This document shows, in pieces, positions 11,063 through 18,967 of a DNA stretch of 61,998 nucleotides. Position 1 is the stretch's first letter. Every line of letters starts with the position of its first letter. A model generated the notes under the pieces. It was not told the origin of the DNA, did no database searches, and was given only the letters and a program-made list of their open reading frames with translations. This stretch comes from an uncultured Prevotellaceae bacterium (GTDB taxonomy: Bacteria; Bacteroidota; Bacteroidia; Bacteroidales; Bacteroidaceae). The position numbers and the translations under genes were made by a program. Location of the stretch: positions 1 through 61,998 of the forward strand of contig ONMI01000002.1 of assembly GCA_900318915.1 (NCBI GenBank), given 5' to 3'.

Positions 11063-11086
11063 GCCACCCTCACGCAAGAGGGAGGC
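11063..11086 (+). promoter_or_regulatory. 5' leader hairpin upstream of upxY
   Basis: Bases GCC-A-CCCTC and GAGGG-A-GGC pair around the six-base loop ACGCAA, giving eight base pairs with one A-A mismatch. The hairpin would sit at the very 5' end of an RNA started from the TAACTTTG box at 11043. There is no U-tract, so it is not a terminator. Its position before a NusG-like specialised antiterminator gene suggests a pausing or recruitment element, which is inference. Confidence 0.5.
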
Positions 11087-11197
11087 TATGTTCCGCGTAT
11101 GTTGCTGGAAATCAGCGCAAAAGCATGAGCATAACTTTCAAAACAAAGTATCGTATAGCCACTGCAAAAACCTTGCGGTGACCCCCATTTATGCACC

Positions 11198-11776
11198 ATG
11201 CCCAACCCCACAGCACCCACCTCAAGCCCTCTCTCCTGGTATCCCATGCGGGTAACCTACGGCCGCGAGATGAGCATCAAGTCGTATCTCGACGAGTTGG
11301 GTGTGGAGAATTTTCTGCCCCTCCAGTATCAGACCGTGGAGCACAACGACACCCGCTCCCGTAAACTGCTGCCGGCTGTGCGCAACCTGATTTTCGTCCA
11401 TTCGAGCAAGGAAGTGATAACACGTCTCAAGCACGAATACGCCAGGATAGAGCCTCTGCGCTACATGACACGCACGCTCAGAAGCGAGAACGGTCGTAAG
11501 GAGATACTTGTGGTGCCCGATGCCCAGATGCAAAATTTCATGCGGGTGGCAGCCATCCAAGACGAGCGTGTGCTCTATCTGAAGAAAGGCGACTACCTGA
11601 ACAAAGTGGGCAAGAAGGTGAGAATCATCGACGGACTCTTTACAGGTGTGGAGGGCAAGATTCTCCGCATCAATAAGAACAAGAAAGTGGTGGTGGAGCT
11701 GGAAGACATCGTGTCGGTGGCCGTGGCCTTCGTACCCTCACAGTTTATCGTCGAAAGACAGGAAGAGGAAAGCTGA
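11198..11776 (+). CDS. UpxY-family NusG-like transcription antiterminator
   Basis: The 192-residue protein is a NusG paralogue of the UpxY type. These are encoded first in Bacteroides/Prevotella capsular loci and prevent premature termination of their own operon. The N-terminal NGN domain begins at WYPMRVTYGREMSIKSYLDEL, and a C-terminal KOW-like segment is visible (VRIIDGLFTGVEGKILRI). It lies downstream of the leader hairpin and 6 bp before the first glycosyltransferase. No UpxZ-like inhibitor gene follows, unlike the classical B. fragilis loci. Confidence 0.9.
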   Translation: MPNPTAPTSSPLSWYPMRVTYGREMSIKSYLDELGVENFLPLQYQTVEHNDTRSRKLLPAVRNLIFVHSSKEVITRLKHEYARIEPLRYMTRTLRSENGRKEILVVPDAQMQNFMRVAAIQDERVLYLKKGDYLNKVGKKVRIIDGLFTGVEGKILRINKNKKVVVELEDIVSVAVAFVPSQFIVERQEEES

Positions 11777-11782
11777 CCGCCC

Positions 11783-12796
11783 ATGCAACCCACCATATCA
11801 GTTATCATCCCCGCCTACCAGGCCGCCCCCTATCTGCAGCGCTGTCTCGACTCGCTGCTTGCACAGACCTTACGCGACATAGAGATTGTGGTGGTAGACG
11901 ACGGCAGCACCGACGGTACACCGGCGCTCATGCGCACCTATGTGGAGAAAGACAGCCGCATCGTGAGTCTGCGTCAGGAAAACGGTGGTGTGAGCAGCGC
12001 ACGTAACAGAGGGCTGGAGCAGGCCTGCGGCCAATGGGTCGCCTTTGTCGATGTCGACGACTGGGCCGAGGCACAATACCTGTCTTCACTCCTTCCACAG
12101 AATGCCGGCACCGACTTTGTGGTGAGCGGCCACACCGAGCACCGGAGCAAGCTCACCGTCCCCCATCAGCCGGCGACATGCGGGCCCCTCCCGCTCACCC
12201 AGGCAGCCTCGGTGATAGCGGCATTGGAGGCTGACTATCACCTGAACACCCCCTGGGCCAAGCTGTACTGCAAGGACATCATCGACCGCCACGGTCTCCG
12301 CTTCGACCCAGCCTACAGCTACGGCGAGGACAAGCTGTTCGTATACCGCTACCTGTGCCACTGCGCTACCGTCCAGGTGACAACGGGCACCTACTACCAC
12401 TACAACAACCAGGCGGACGGACTGTCAAGGAAAATCCATCCACCGCGGATTATATGGAAATGGAACGAGGAGATGCTCGACACCATGTCGCAGGCGGGAA
12501 CCACCTTCGGCTGGCCGCCCCAGGTGACTGAGGCGATGCGCAGCCGGTCGTTCACCTATTTCACCCTCTATATGGCCGACAGCATCTACCACCAGCCGCT
12601 GCGGGGACGTGAGCGCCGCAGTCTGCTGAGCGAGGTCTATGCCCGCCGCCGCAGTCAGCGGCTGTTCAGCCTGCACCACTGCACCGGAAAAACCCAGCTG
12701 CTGGCCGCCCTGCTATACAAGACAAACTCACCCGCCCTGTCGCACATCGTCTACACACTGTTGTGCGGGAGAGGTGGCAAAGGAATGATGAGATGA
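11783..12796 (+). CDS. Family 2 glycosyltransferase
   Basis: A GT-A fold transferase of 337 residues. The N-terminus shows the GT2 pattern: ISVIIPAYQAAPYLQRCLDS, then VVDDGSTDGT, then the DxD-like site VDVDDWAEAQ, with the conserved GGVSSARNRG block between them. It probably transfers one sugar of the repeat unit from a nucleotide sugar at the cytoplasmic face. Its stop overlaps the start of the polymerase gene (ATGA at 12793-12796). Sugar specificity cannot be assigned. Confidence 0.9.
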   Translation: MQPTISVIIPAYQAAPYLQRCLDSLLAQTLRDIEIVVVDDGSTDGTPALMRTYVEKDSRIVSLRQENGGVSSARNRGLEQACGQWVAFVDVDDWAEAQYLSSLLPQNAGTDFVVSGHTEHRSKLTVPHQPATCGPLPLTQAASVIAALEADYHLNTPWAKLYCKDIIDRHGLRFDPAYSYGEDKLFVYRYLCHCATVQVTTGTYYHYNNQADGLSRKIHPPRIIWKWNEEMLDTMSQAGTTFGWPPQVTEAMRSRSFTYFTLYMADSIYHQPLRGRERRSLLSEVYARRRSQRLFSLHHCTGKTQLLAALLYKTNSPALSHIVYTLLCGRGGKGMMR

Positions 12797-14118
12797 AAAT
12801 ACTATTTATCCTGATGGTGCTGCTGTTCTCGGCAGCCATCATACGATACAACGGCATGAGGCGGTTCATTCTCTATCTGACCGCCATCCTGCTGCTGCCC
12901 TACTCTATTGCCGTACTGAACAGTCCGCACATCACAGCCAACGAGGTGCTGGCCCTGGCCTTCTTCATCTCGGTGGCCATCAGGCCGAAGCAGGCCGCCG
13001 AGGCCCTGCGCAGGTGCCCGTGGTACGTGTGGGCGGCTCTCGTGCTGGTGTATCTGGGCCATCTGGGCACCGCCGTGATGGACTACCGCCTGCCTCTGGC
13101 CAGTGCCATGGTGAAGGCCCACACCCACTTCTTCGACTCCTTCATACTGTTGGCGGTGGGTTATTTCTCCCTCTACGAGAACCTCACCCTCTACCACCTG
13201 AGAAGATTCCTGGTATGGGCCTCCATCATCGTGGCCGGCTACGGCATCCTGACCTGCGTAGTGGGCATAGACCCCTACACCCAGCTGGTGGAGCGCTCGT
13301 TCAACGTGATTTCCGACTTCACCCCCCTACGGGGCGCCGGCCGCACACGCGCCTGCTCCTTCCTCTTCAATTCGCACGGTTTCGGGTTCTTCTGTGCGGC
13401 AGCCTTCCTCACCCTGCTCCTGCTCTACCGCAGAAACATCCTGCGCCGGCCGCTGCCCCTGGCCGCCCTTGCCCTGCTACTCATGGGCACCGCCCTCTCG
13501 GGCAGCCGCTCATCACTGCTGGCCCTCCTGCTGTGTGCCGCCTTCATCTGCATGGTCACCTTCACCGGCATGCAGCGCATCAAGGCCCTTGTAGCCACTG
13601 TGATGCTGATAACGGCGGTGCTGCTCACCCCCTTCCTACGCGAACGGGTGGAGCCGCTGATGGACGCTTTCCGTACGGGTGAGGTGCAGACAGCAGGCAG
13701 CAACCTCGAGCTGCGCAAGAACCAGCTCGACATCGCGCTGATATTCCACAGGAAGAGCCCCACTTGGGGCAACGGCTACGACTACTACGCCGAAGTGCTC
13801 GTGCCCGACAAGAAACTCATCGGCGACGAAGGTCTGGCCGGTGCCGAGAGCTACCTCTTCATGCTGCTCATCGAAGACGGCACTGTGCAGATAGTGCTCA
13901 TCTCGCTGCTGCTACTGTGTCTGGCCCTCTTCTTCCTGAGCCGGCTCCGCCAGAATCCCATCTATGCCACCTGGGGGCTCTCTGTCCTGGCGCTGATGGT
14001 GTTTGTGGCACTGGCCTCAGGTATGTCGATCAACTGGAAATACTCACTGCCGCTGATTGGAATGGCCCTGAAGGCCGTTGTGAACAGCGACAGGAAAAAA
14101 ACAGCAGTCACCGCATGA
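12793..14118 (+). CDS. Wzy-like O-antigen/polysaccharide polymerase
   Basis: A 441-residue protein with about ten or more hydrophobic helices and a large periplasmic loop near GSNLELRKNQLDIALIF, which fits the O-antigen ligase/polymerase (Wzy_C-like) family. Such enzymes join lipid-linked repeat units in the periplasm. I chose the ATG at 12793 because it overlaps the previous stop as ATGA. A longer frame starts at 12763 but lies wholly inside the upstream gene. Family members diverge strongly in sequence, so the role is inferred from topology and context. Confidence 0.8.
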   Translation: MKILFILMVLLFSAAIIRYNGMRRFILYLTAILLLPYSIAVLNSPHITANEVLALAFFISVAIRPKQAAEALRRCPWYVWAALVLVYLGHLGTAVMDYRLPLASAMVKAHTHFFDSFILLAVGYFSLYENLTLYHLRRFLVWASIIVAGYGILTCVVGIDPYTQLVERSFNVISDFTPLRGAGRTRACSFLFNSHGFGFFCAAAFLTLLLLYRRNILRRPLPLAALALLLMGTALSGSRSSLLALLLCAAFICMVTFTGMQRIKALVATVMLITAVLLTPFLRERVEPLMDAFRTGEVQTAGSNLELRKNQLDIALIFHRKSPTWGNGYDYYAEVLVPDKKLIGDEGLAGAESYLFMLLIEDGTVQIVLISLLLLCLALFFLSRLRQNPIYATWGLSVLALMVFVALASGMSINWKYSLPLIGMALKAVVNSDRKKTAVTA

Positions 14119-15245
14119 ACATTCTCCTGATGGCCACCTTCTCGTATGCCGGCATGGGTCCCTATGTCTGCAAGATATTCAACGAGTTCTCCCACGACAA
14201 CATATACGGTTTCTTCATCGACGACCAGCAGCACTACTACCGTAAGAACCTGCGGCCGTCGCACCCTGAGAACATCAAGATAGTGCAACTGGACAGCAAC
14301 AAGCTCAACAAGCTGCTACTGCTCATCGACACGCCCCGCCGCATCAAGCGGGCCTTCCGGCAGTTCTGCCGCGAGAAAGAAATCGACGTGGTGCATGTGC
14401 TGGCCAGTGGAGCCCTCCACTACAAGATGATAGGCGAGGCGGCCAGTACGGCCAGCCTGTTGCAGACGGTGCACGACCTGCAGCCCCATGAGGCCAAGAA
14501 AGCCTGGCACAAGATGTTGCGCCAGCACATCATCTACAGCAAACTGGGACGTCTTTACAAGCAAGCGCCCTGTCTGGTGACCAACAGCCATGAGCAGTAC
14601 GACACGCTCAAGAAGCTCTACCCCACCAAGGAAATCTACTACCACTCCTTCCCCAGCCTTGTCACCCAGGAGGTGGCCGACGGGCAGATGGACGTGGCCG
14701 AGACCAAAGGCGCCGGTCCCTACATTCTCTTCTTCGGCAGAATAGAGAAATACAAGGGCATCGAACTGCTCTACGAGGCCTACACACACAACCCCTACCT
14801 GCTGGACAACTACAAGCTGGTGATAGCCGGCTCCGGCGACATGTATTTCGACATCGACAAACGCTATGCCGACCGCGTGGTGCTCATCAACCGCTATGTC
14901 GACGACCGCGAGATAGCCAGTCTGTACCGCCACGCCGCCTGCGCCGTGTATCCCTATACATCGGCCACGCAGTCGGGCGTACTCTCACTCTCATGCTACT
15001 TCCAGACCCCCTCACTCGTCTCCGATGTGCCTTTCTTCGCCGGGCAGGTGCGTCAGGCTCCTATTGCCGAGACCTTCGCCAACGGTGACGCCGGCTCCCT
15101 AAGCGCCTCGCTCGAGAAGCTGCTGCGACAGGACCAAGCACCGATGAGAGCCGCTCAGAAAGCATACTATGAGAACGAGTACAGGGAGGGGCAGATAAGA
15201 CAACAACTACTCAGCATCTATGGCAAGCATCAAGGCCGACATTGA
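14115..15245 (+). CDS. Family 4 glycosyltransferase
   Basis: A 376-residue GT-B transferase. The C-terminal nucleotide-sugar domain shows YILFFGRIEKYKGIELLYEA, then LVIAGSGDMYF, and AVYPYTSATQSGVLSLS, where the usual E-x7-E is replaced by a Ser/Thr-rich loop. The ATG at 14115 overlaps the polymerase stop (ATGA). A much longer frame beginning at 13764 runs over the polymerase and is rejected. The 3' end overlaps the acetyltransferase gene by 26 bp. Confidence 0.88.
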   Translation: MNILLMATFSYAGMGPYVCKIFNEFSHDNIYGFFIDDQQHYYRKNLRPSHPENIKIVQLDSNKLNKLLLLIDTPRRIKRAFRQFCREKEIDVVHVLASGALHYKMIGEAASTASLLQTVHDLQPHEAKKAWHKMLRQHIIYSKLGRLYKQAPCLVTNSHEQYDTLKKLYPTKEIYYHSFPSLVTQEVADGQMDVAETKGAGPYILFFGRIEKYKGIELLYEAYTHNPYLLDNYKLVIAGSGDMYFDIDKRYADRVVLINRYVDDREIASLYRHAACAVYPYTSATQSGVLSLSCYFQTPSLVSDVPFFAGQVRQAPIAETFANGDAGSLSASLEKLLRQDQAPMRAAQKAYYENEYREGQIRQQLLSIYGKHQGRH

Positions 15246-15714
15246 GGCGAACCGAGGCAACATGCGCTCCATGGTGCTTGTGGTGGCATTCAGAATGAGC
15301 CACTACTTCACCCAAAGCCGCATACGCAGGGTGGTGGGATTCCCCATCCGCCTGTTATATAAGTTTCTCTCCGAGTGGGTGTACCGCCTGCAGCTCAAGG
15401 ATGTCACTACAGTAGGACCCGGACTGCAGATATTCCATGGCGGTTTCGGCACCGTGATAGGTCCGCGTGTGGTCTTGGGCGCCAATGTGAAAATAAGGCA
15501 CAACACCACGATAGGCGGCAAGGGCTTCGACGGCACCGGCCCCCGGCCCGTGATTGGCGACAATGTGTCGATAGGCCCCGGCTGCATCATTCTCGGCGGC
15601 ATACACATAGGCGACAACGCCCGCATAGGCGCCGGCTCGGTGGTGGTGAAAGACGTGGCGCCCAACGAGGTGGTGGCCGGCAACCCGGCCCGCCACATCC
15701 GGTACATTGAATGA
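15220..15714 (+). CDS. Hexapeptide-repeat O-acetyltransferase (CysE/WcaB-like)
   Basis: The 164-residue product has a short helical N-terminus and a left-handed beta-helix of hexapeptide repeats (TVIGPRVVLGANVKIRHNTT, then VIGDNVSIGPGCIILGGI). It ends in the family motif VVAGNPARHIR. It resembles serine acetyltransferase but lacks the long CysE N-terminal domain, as do colanic-acid WcaB-type enzymes, so acetylation of a sugar in the polysaccharide is more likely than cysteine synthesis. It overlaps both neighbours (26 bp and 4 bp). Confidence 0.85.
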   Translation: MASIKADIEANRGNMRSMVLVVAFRMSHYFTQSRIRRVVGFPIRLLYKFLSEWVYRLQLKDVTTVGPGLQIFHGGFGTVIGPRVVLGANVKIRHNTTIGGKGFDGTGPRPVIGDNVSIGPGCIILGGIHIGDNARIGAGSVVVKDVAPNEVVAGNPARHIRYIE

Positions 15715-17177
15715 GCGGGAGACATCCTATGAAAGACAAGAGAGTGTCGGGGTTCAGCTGGAACTTCCTGGAGAACATCGCAACCCAGGGCATCCAGTTT
15801 ATCGTGGGCATCGTGATGGCCCGCCTGCTCACACCCGACGACTATGGTCTGATAGGCATACTGATGGTGTTTATCTCCATCTCCACCGTCATTATGGATG
15901 CCGGTTTCATAAAAGCGGTGATGCAGAAGACCGACCGTACCGACGACGATTTCTGCACGGCATTTTTCTTCAACATGGGAGCAGGACTGCTCCTCTTCTT
16001 ACTGCTCTGCCTCTGCTCGCCGCTCATAGCGCAGTTCTACGAGAAACCCATACTGAGTGCGCTCACCAAGGTGGTGGCCCTGCAACTGGTCATCAACTCC
16101 ATCCTGCTCGTGCAGCGGGCCAAGTTTACCATAGCCCTTGACTTTCGCACCCAGGCCATCATTGCCCTGACAGCAGCGCTGATACAGGGAGCCGTGGGCA
16201 TCACCATGGCCTACAGCGGCTGCGGTGTATGGTCTATTGCCTGGTCGGGAGTGGCAGGTGCGACAGCCAACTGCCTGCTTTACTGGGTGCTCGGCAAGTG
16301 GCGCCCGAAGCTCCGCTTCTCGCACGCCTCTTTCAAGGAGATGTTCAGCTATGGGTCGAAACTGCTGGTCTCACAGTTGCTCGACGTGACGTGGAAAAAC
16401 ATCTACCCGCTCATCATCGGCAAGCGGTTTCCGGCTGCCGAGCTGGGTTTCTACAGTAGGGCCAACCACTACGTGAAACTGCCCTCCACCACCTTCTCGG
16501 GGGTGATAGAGCGCGTCACCTTTCCCATGCTCGTGGAGGTGAAGCAAGACGACGCCACCTTGCACCGCCAGTTCAGCATGCTCTTCAAGCTCTCGGCCTA
16601 CATCTTCTTCCCACTGATGGCCGGCTTCGCCATACTGGCCCGTCCGCTCATCATAGAGATGCTTACCGAGAAATGGGAACCCTGCATCATCTACCTCCAG
16701 ATTCTGTGCATGGGACTGATACTTTATCCGATACACGCCCTCAACATGAACCTGCTGCAGGTGAAGGGCCGCAGCGACCTCTTCCTGCGGGTGGAGATTA
16801 TCAAGAAAGCCGTCGATGTGACTGTGCTGCTCATCACCGTGACGATGGGAGTGAAGGAGATGTGCATCGGTCTGGCCGTGGCCTCCTATATCTCCTGGAT
16901 TATCAATGCCTACTACACAGGCAAGCTCATCAACATAGGATTCCTGCGCCAAACGGTGCTCGTACTCCCCACCGCCCTCTATACCCTCCTGATGTGGGCC
17001 TGCATAGAAGGCGTGAAACTGCTCATAACCAACTACCTCCTGCAGCTCCTCGTGGGCATCGTCGTGGGAGTGGCGGTCTATTATCTCTCAGGACGTTTGC
17101 TTAAGTCGGAAGAGCTGGCTTTCGTGGAGCGGAAGGCCCGGGAGCAGTTCTCAAGCAAGGCCTCAGACAACCACTAA
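15711..17177 (+). CDS. Wzx-like polysaccharide flippase
   Basis: A 488-residue protein with 12-14 hydrophobic segments and the MOP-superfamily N-terminus WNFLENIATQGIQFIVGIVM followed by LARLLTPDDYGLIGI-like sequence (MARLLTPDDYGLIG). This is the WzxC/TuaB type that flips lipid-linked repeat units. The ATG at 15711 overlaps the previous stop. An internal ATG at 15729 (MKDKRVSG) is an equally good start. It is followed by a GT2 gene after 10 bp. Confidence 0.88.
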   Translation: MSGRHPMKDKRVSGFSWNFLENIATQGIQFIVGIVMARLLTPDDYGLIGILMVFISISTVIMDAGFIKAVMQKTDRTDDDFCTAFFFNMGAGLLLFLLLCLCSPLIAQFYEKPILSALTKVVALQLVINSILLVQRAKFTIALDFRTQAIIALTAALIQGAVGITMAYSGCGVWSIAWSGVAGATANCLLYWVLGKWRPKLRFSHASFKEMFSYGSKLLVSQLLDVTWKNIYPLIIGKRFPAAELGFYSRANHYVKLPSTTFSGVIERVTFPMLVEVKQDDATLHRQFSMLFKLSAYIFFPLMAGFAILARPLIIEMLTEKWEPCIIYLQILCMGLILYPIHALNMNLLQVKGRSDLFLRVEIIKKAVDVTVLLITVTMGVKEMCIGLAVASYISWIINAYYTGKLINIGFLRQTVLVLPTALYTLLMWACIEGVKLLITNYLLQLLVGIVVGVAVYYLSGRLLKSEELAFVERKAREQFSSKASDNH

Positions 17178-17187
17178 ACACAAAACG

Positions 17188-18144
17188 ATGGACCAACCCT
17201 TACTCAGCGTAAGCCTGATTACCTACAACCAAGCCAAATTCATACGCCAGTGCCTCGACGGCATCATGATGCAGCGCACCACTTTCCCAATAGAAATCCT
17301 GGTGCACGACGATGCCTCGACCGATGGCACGCAAGACATCATAAAGGAATATACCGCAAGGTATCCCGGCCTTATCAACCCTATTCTGCAGACGGAGAAC
17401 CAATACTCCAAAGGGGTGAAGATAGATATGGAGTTCAACTACCGGAGGGCACGGGGAAAATACATAGCCACCTGCGAGGGCGACGACTTCTGGACCGACC
17501 CCGACAAGCTGCAGCGGCAGGTTGACATTCTGGAAAAGCACCCCGACTACTCGATGTGCTGCCACGCATGCGCCATTCTCGAAGAAGAGACCCAGAAACT
17601 GACCCAACCCAACCCCCTGTGCGCAGGGGCTCCGGGCATGGAGTTCGACTATGCGCGGAAACGCAAGTTGGGATGGTTTTTTCACACACTCAGCGTGGTG
17701 TTCAGAAACGGCCTGCTCGACCCGGGACAGTGGAAGGAGTTCGGCTACTACCGCGACGTTCACCAGTTCTACTACCTGCTCAAGCATGGCAAGGGCTACT
17801 ATCTGGAAGATGTCATGGGCACCTACCGCGAACATGCTGGCGGCGTGTACCGCGGCATGGACCGCGAAAAGCAGATACAGACCGACCTCAGGGTGTTTGA
17901 CGAGCTCTATGCCCGCGAAAAAGACCCGTTGCTCAAGCGTGAGATGGAAGAACAGCTCAAGGAGCTGGCCTTTCTCTGCCTGCGCCACCACAAGGTCGGT
18001 GCCTTCTTCAGCTATACCCGCACACTTCATCCACACCCCACCTTCAGCATGTATCTGGCCACGGCCGGCCAACTGGCCTCCTACTACCTCAAGAAAATGA
18101 CTAGAAGAAAAGAAGCGAATGACGAAAAGAAAGAATATCAATAA
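17188..18144 (+). CDS. Family 2 glycosyltransferase
   Basis: A 318-residue GT2 enzyme with the N-terminal motifs LLSVSLITYNQAKFIRQCLD, ILVHDDASTDGT and CEGDDFWTDPDKLQ. The last of these is the DxD-containing EGDD motif of a subgroup common in Bacteroidetes and Gram-positive capsule loci. The C-terminus becomes lysine/arginine-rich. The gene ends 19 bp before the chosen start of the Wza-like gene, so the two are likely co-transcribed. Confidence 0.88.
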   Translation: MDQPLLSVSLITYNQAKFIRQCLDGIMMQRTTFPIEILVHDDASTDGTQDIIKEYTARYPGLINPILQTENQYSKGVKIDMEFNYRRARGKYIATCEGDDFWTDPDKLQRQVDILEKHPDYSMCCHACAILEEETQKLTQPNPLCAGAPGMEFDYARKRKLGWFFHTLSVVFRNGLLDPGQWKEFGYYRDVHQFYYLLKHGKGYYLEDVMGTYREHAGGVYRGMDREKQIQTDLRVFDELYAREKDPLLKREMEEQLKELAFLCLRHHKVGAFFSYTRTLHPHPTFSMYLATAGQLASYYLKKMTRRKEANDEKKEYQ

Positions 18145-18163
18145 TAAACAAAACCATAAGAAA

Positions 18164-18955
18164 ATGAAAATCAAGATTTTACCCATGCTGCTCATCTGTA
18201 TGGCAGCCGTTTGCTCCTGCAGCACAGAGAACATTGCCTACATGGAAAAGAACACTGGCAGCAGCGCCAACATCACCGAGAACTTTGATGCCCGCATCAA
18301 GGTGAAAGACCTGCTCACCATCAGTGTGACCTGCTCGCAGCCAGAGATTGCCTCACCCTTCAACCTCACGGTCTCCAACCCCACCACCAACCGCATCGGT
18401 TCCAGCTACACCGTGACACAGCCCACCCTGCTCCCCTACCAGGTGGACAACGACGGCTACATCAAATTCCCCGTCATCGGCAAGCTGAAGGTGCTCAACA
18501 TGACCAAGACCGAGGTGGAACAACTCATCACCAACCGCCTGGCCGACTATATCAAGAACGAGGTGCCTACCGTCACCATGAGCTGGCTCAACTATAAATA
18601 CTCCGTACTTGGCGAGGTGGCACGCCCCAACCAGTATACCTCTGAAACGGGCAAGGTGAATATCTTCGAGGCTCTCTCCGCCGCCGGCGACATGACCATC
18701 TACGGCCGCCGCGACAATGTGAAGCTCATACGCGAGGGCAACGACGGCAAGCGCACCACCGTGGAGCTCGATCTGACCCGCGACGACATCGTGACCTCAC
18801 CCTACTACTATCTTCAGCAGAACGACATCGTCTACGTAGAGCCCAACAAGGCACGCGCCAAGAGTTCCAACATCAGCTCCGCCACCACCATCTGGCTCTC
18901 CGTGACCTCCATCCTGCTCTCCGCAGCAGCACTTGTTGTGAACATCACCAAATAA
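18164..18955 (+). CDS. Wza-like polysaccharide export lipoprotein
   Basis: A 263-residue outer-membrane export protein. The start at 18164 gives a clean lipoprotein signal (KILPMLLICMAAVCSC) with the likely lipidated cysteine C19. An upstream ATG at 18119 would bury the signal and overlap the preceding gene. A Poly_export domain (KVKDLLTISVTCSQPEIASP) is followed by an SLBB-type region (YSVLGEVARPNQY). A C-terminal hydrophobic helix (TIWLSVTSILLSAAALVV) is typical of Bacteroidetes family members. It is followed by the Wzc-like gene after 12 bp. Confidence 0.9.
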   Translation: MKIKILPMLLICMAAVCSCSTENIAYMEKNTGSSANITENFDARIKVKDLLTISVTCSQPEIASPFNLTVSNPTTNRIGSSYTVTQPTLLPYQVDNDGYIKFPVIGKLKVLNMTKTEVEQLITNRLADYIKNEVPTVTMSWLNYKYSVLGEVARPNQYTSETGKVNIFEALSAAGDMTIYGRRDNVKLIREGNDGKRTTVELDLTRDDIVTSPYYYLQQNDIVYVEPNKARAKSSNISSATTIWLSVTSILLSAAALVVNITK

Positions 18956-18967
18956 CCCCCATTCATC

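Noticed and set aside
13764-14114. N-terminal extension of the GT4 gene
   Set aside because: The extension runs over the polymerase gene in another frame, is Arg/His-rich, and the ATG at 14115 gives a normal GT4 N-terminus and an ATGA overlap.
15220-15714. Serine acetyltransferase of cysteine synthesis (cysE)
   Set aside because: The product is too short for CysE, lacks its N-terminal helical domain, and is embedded in a glycan locus by overlaps on both sides.
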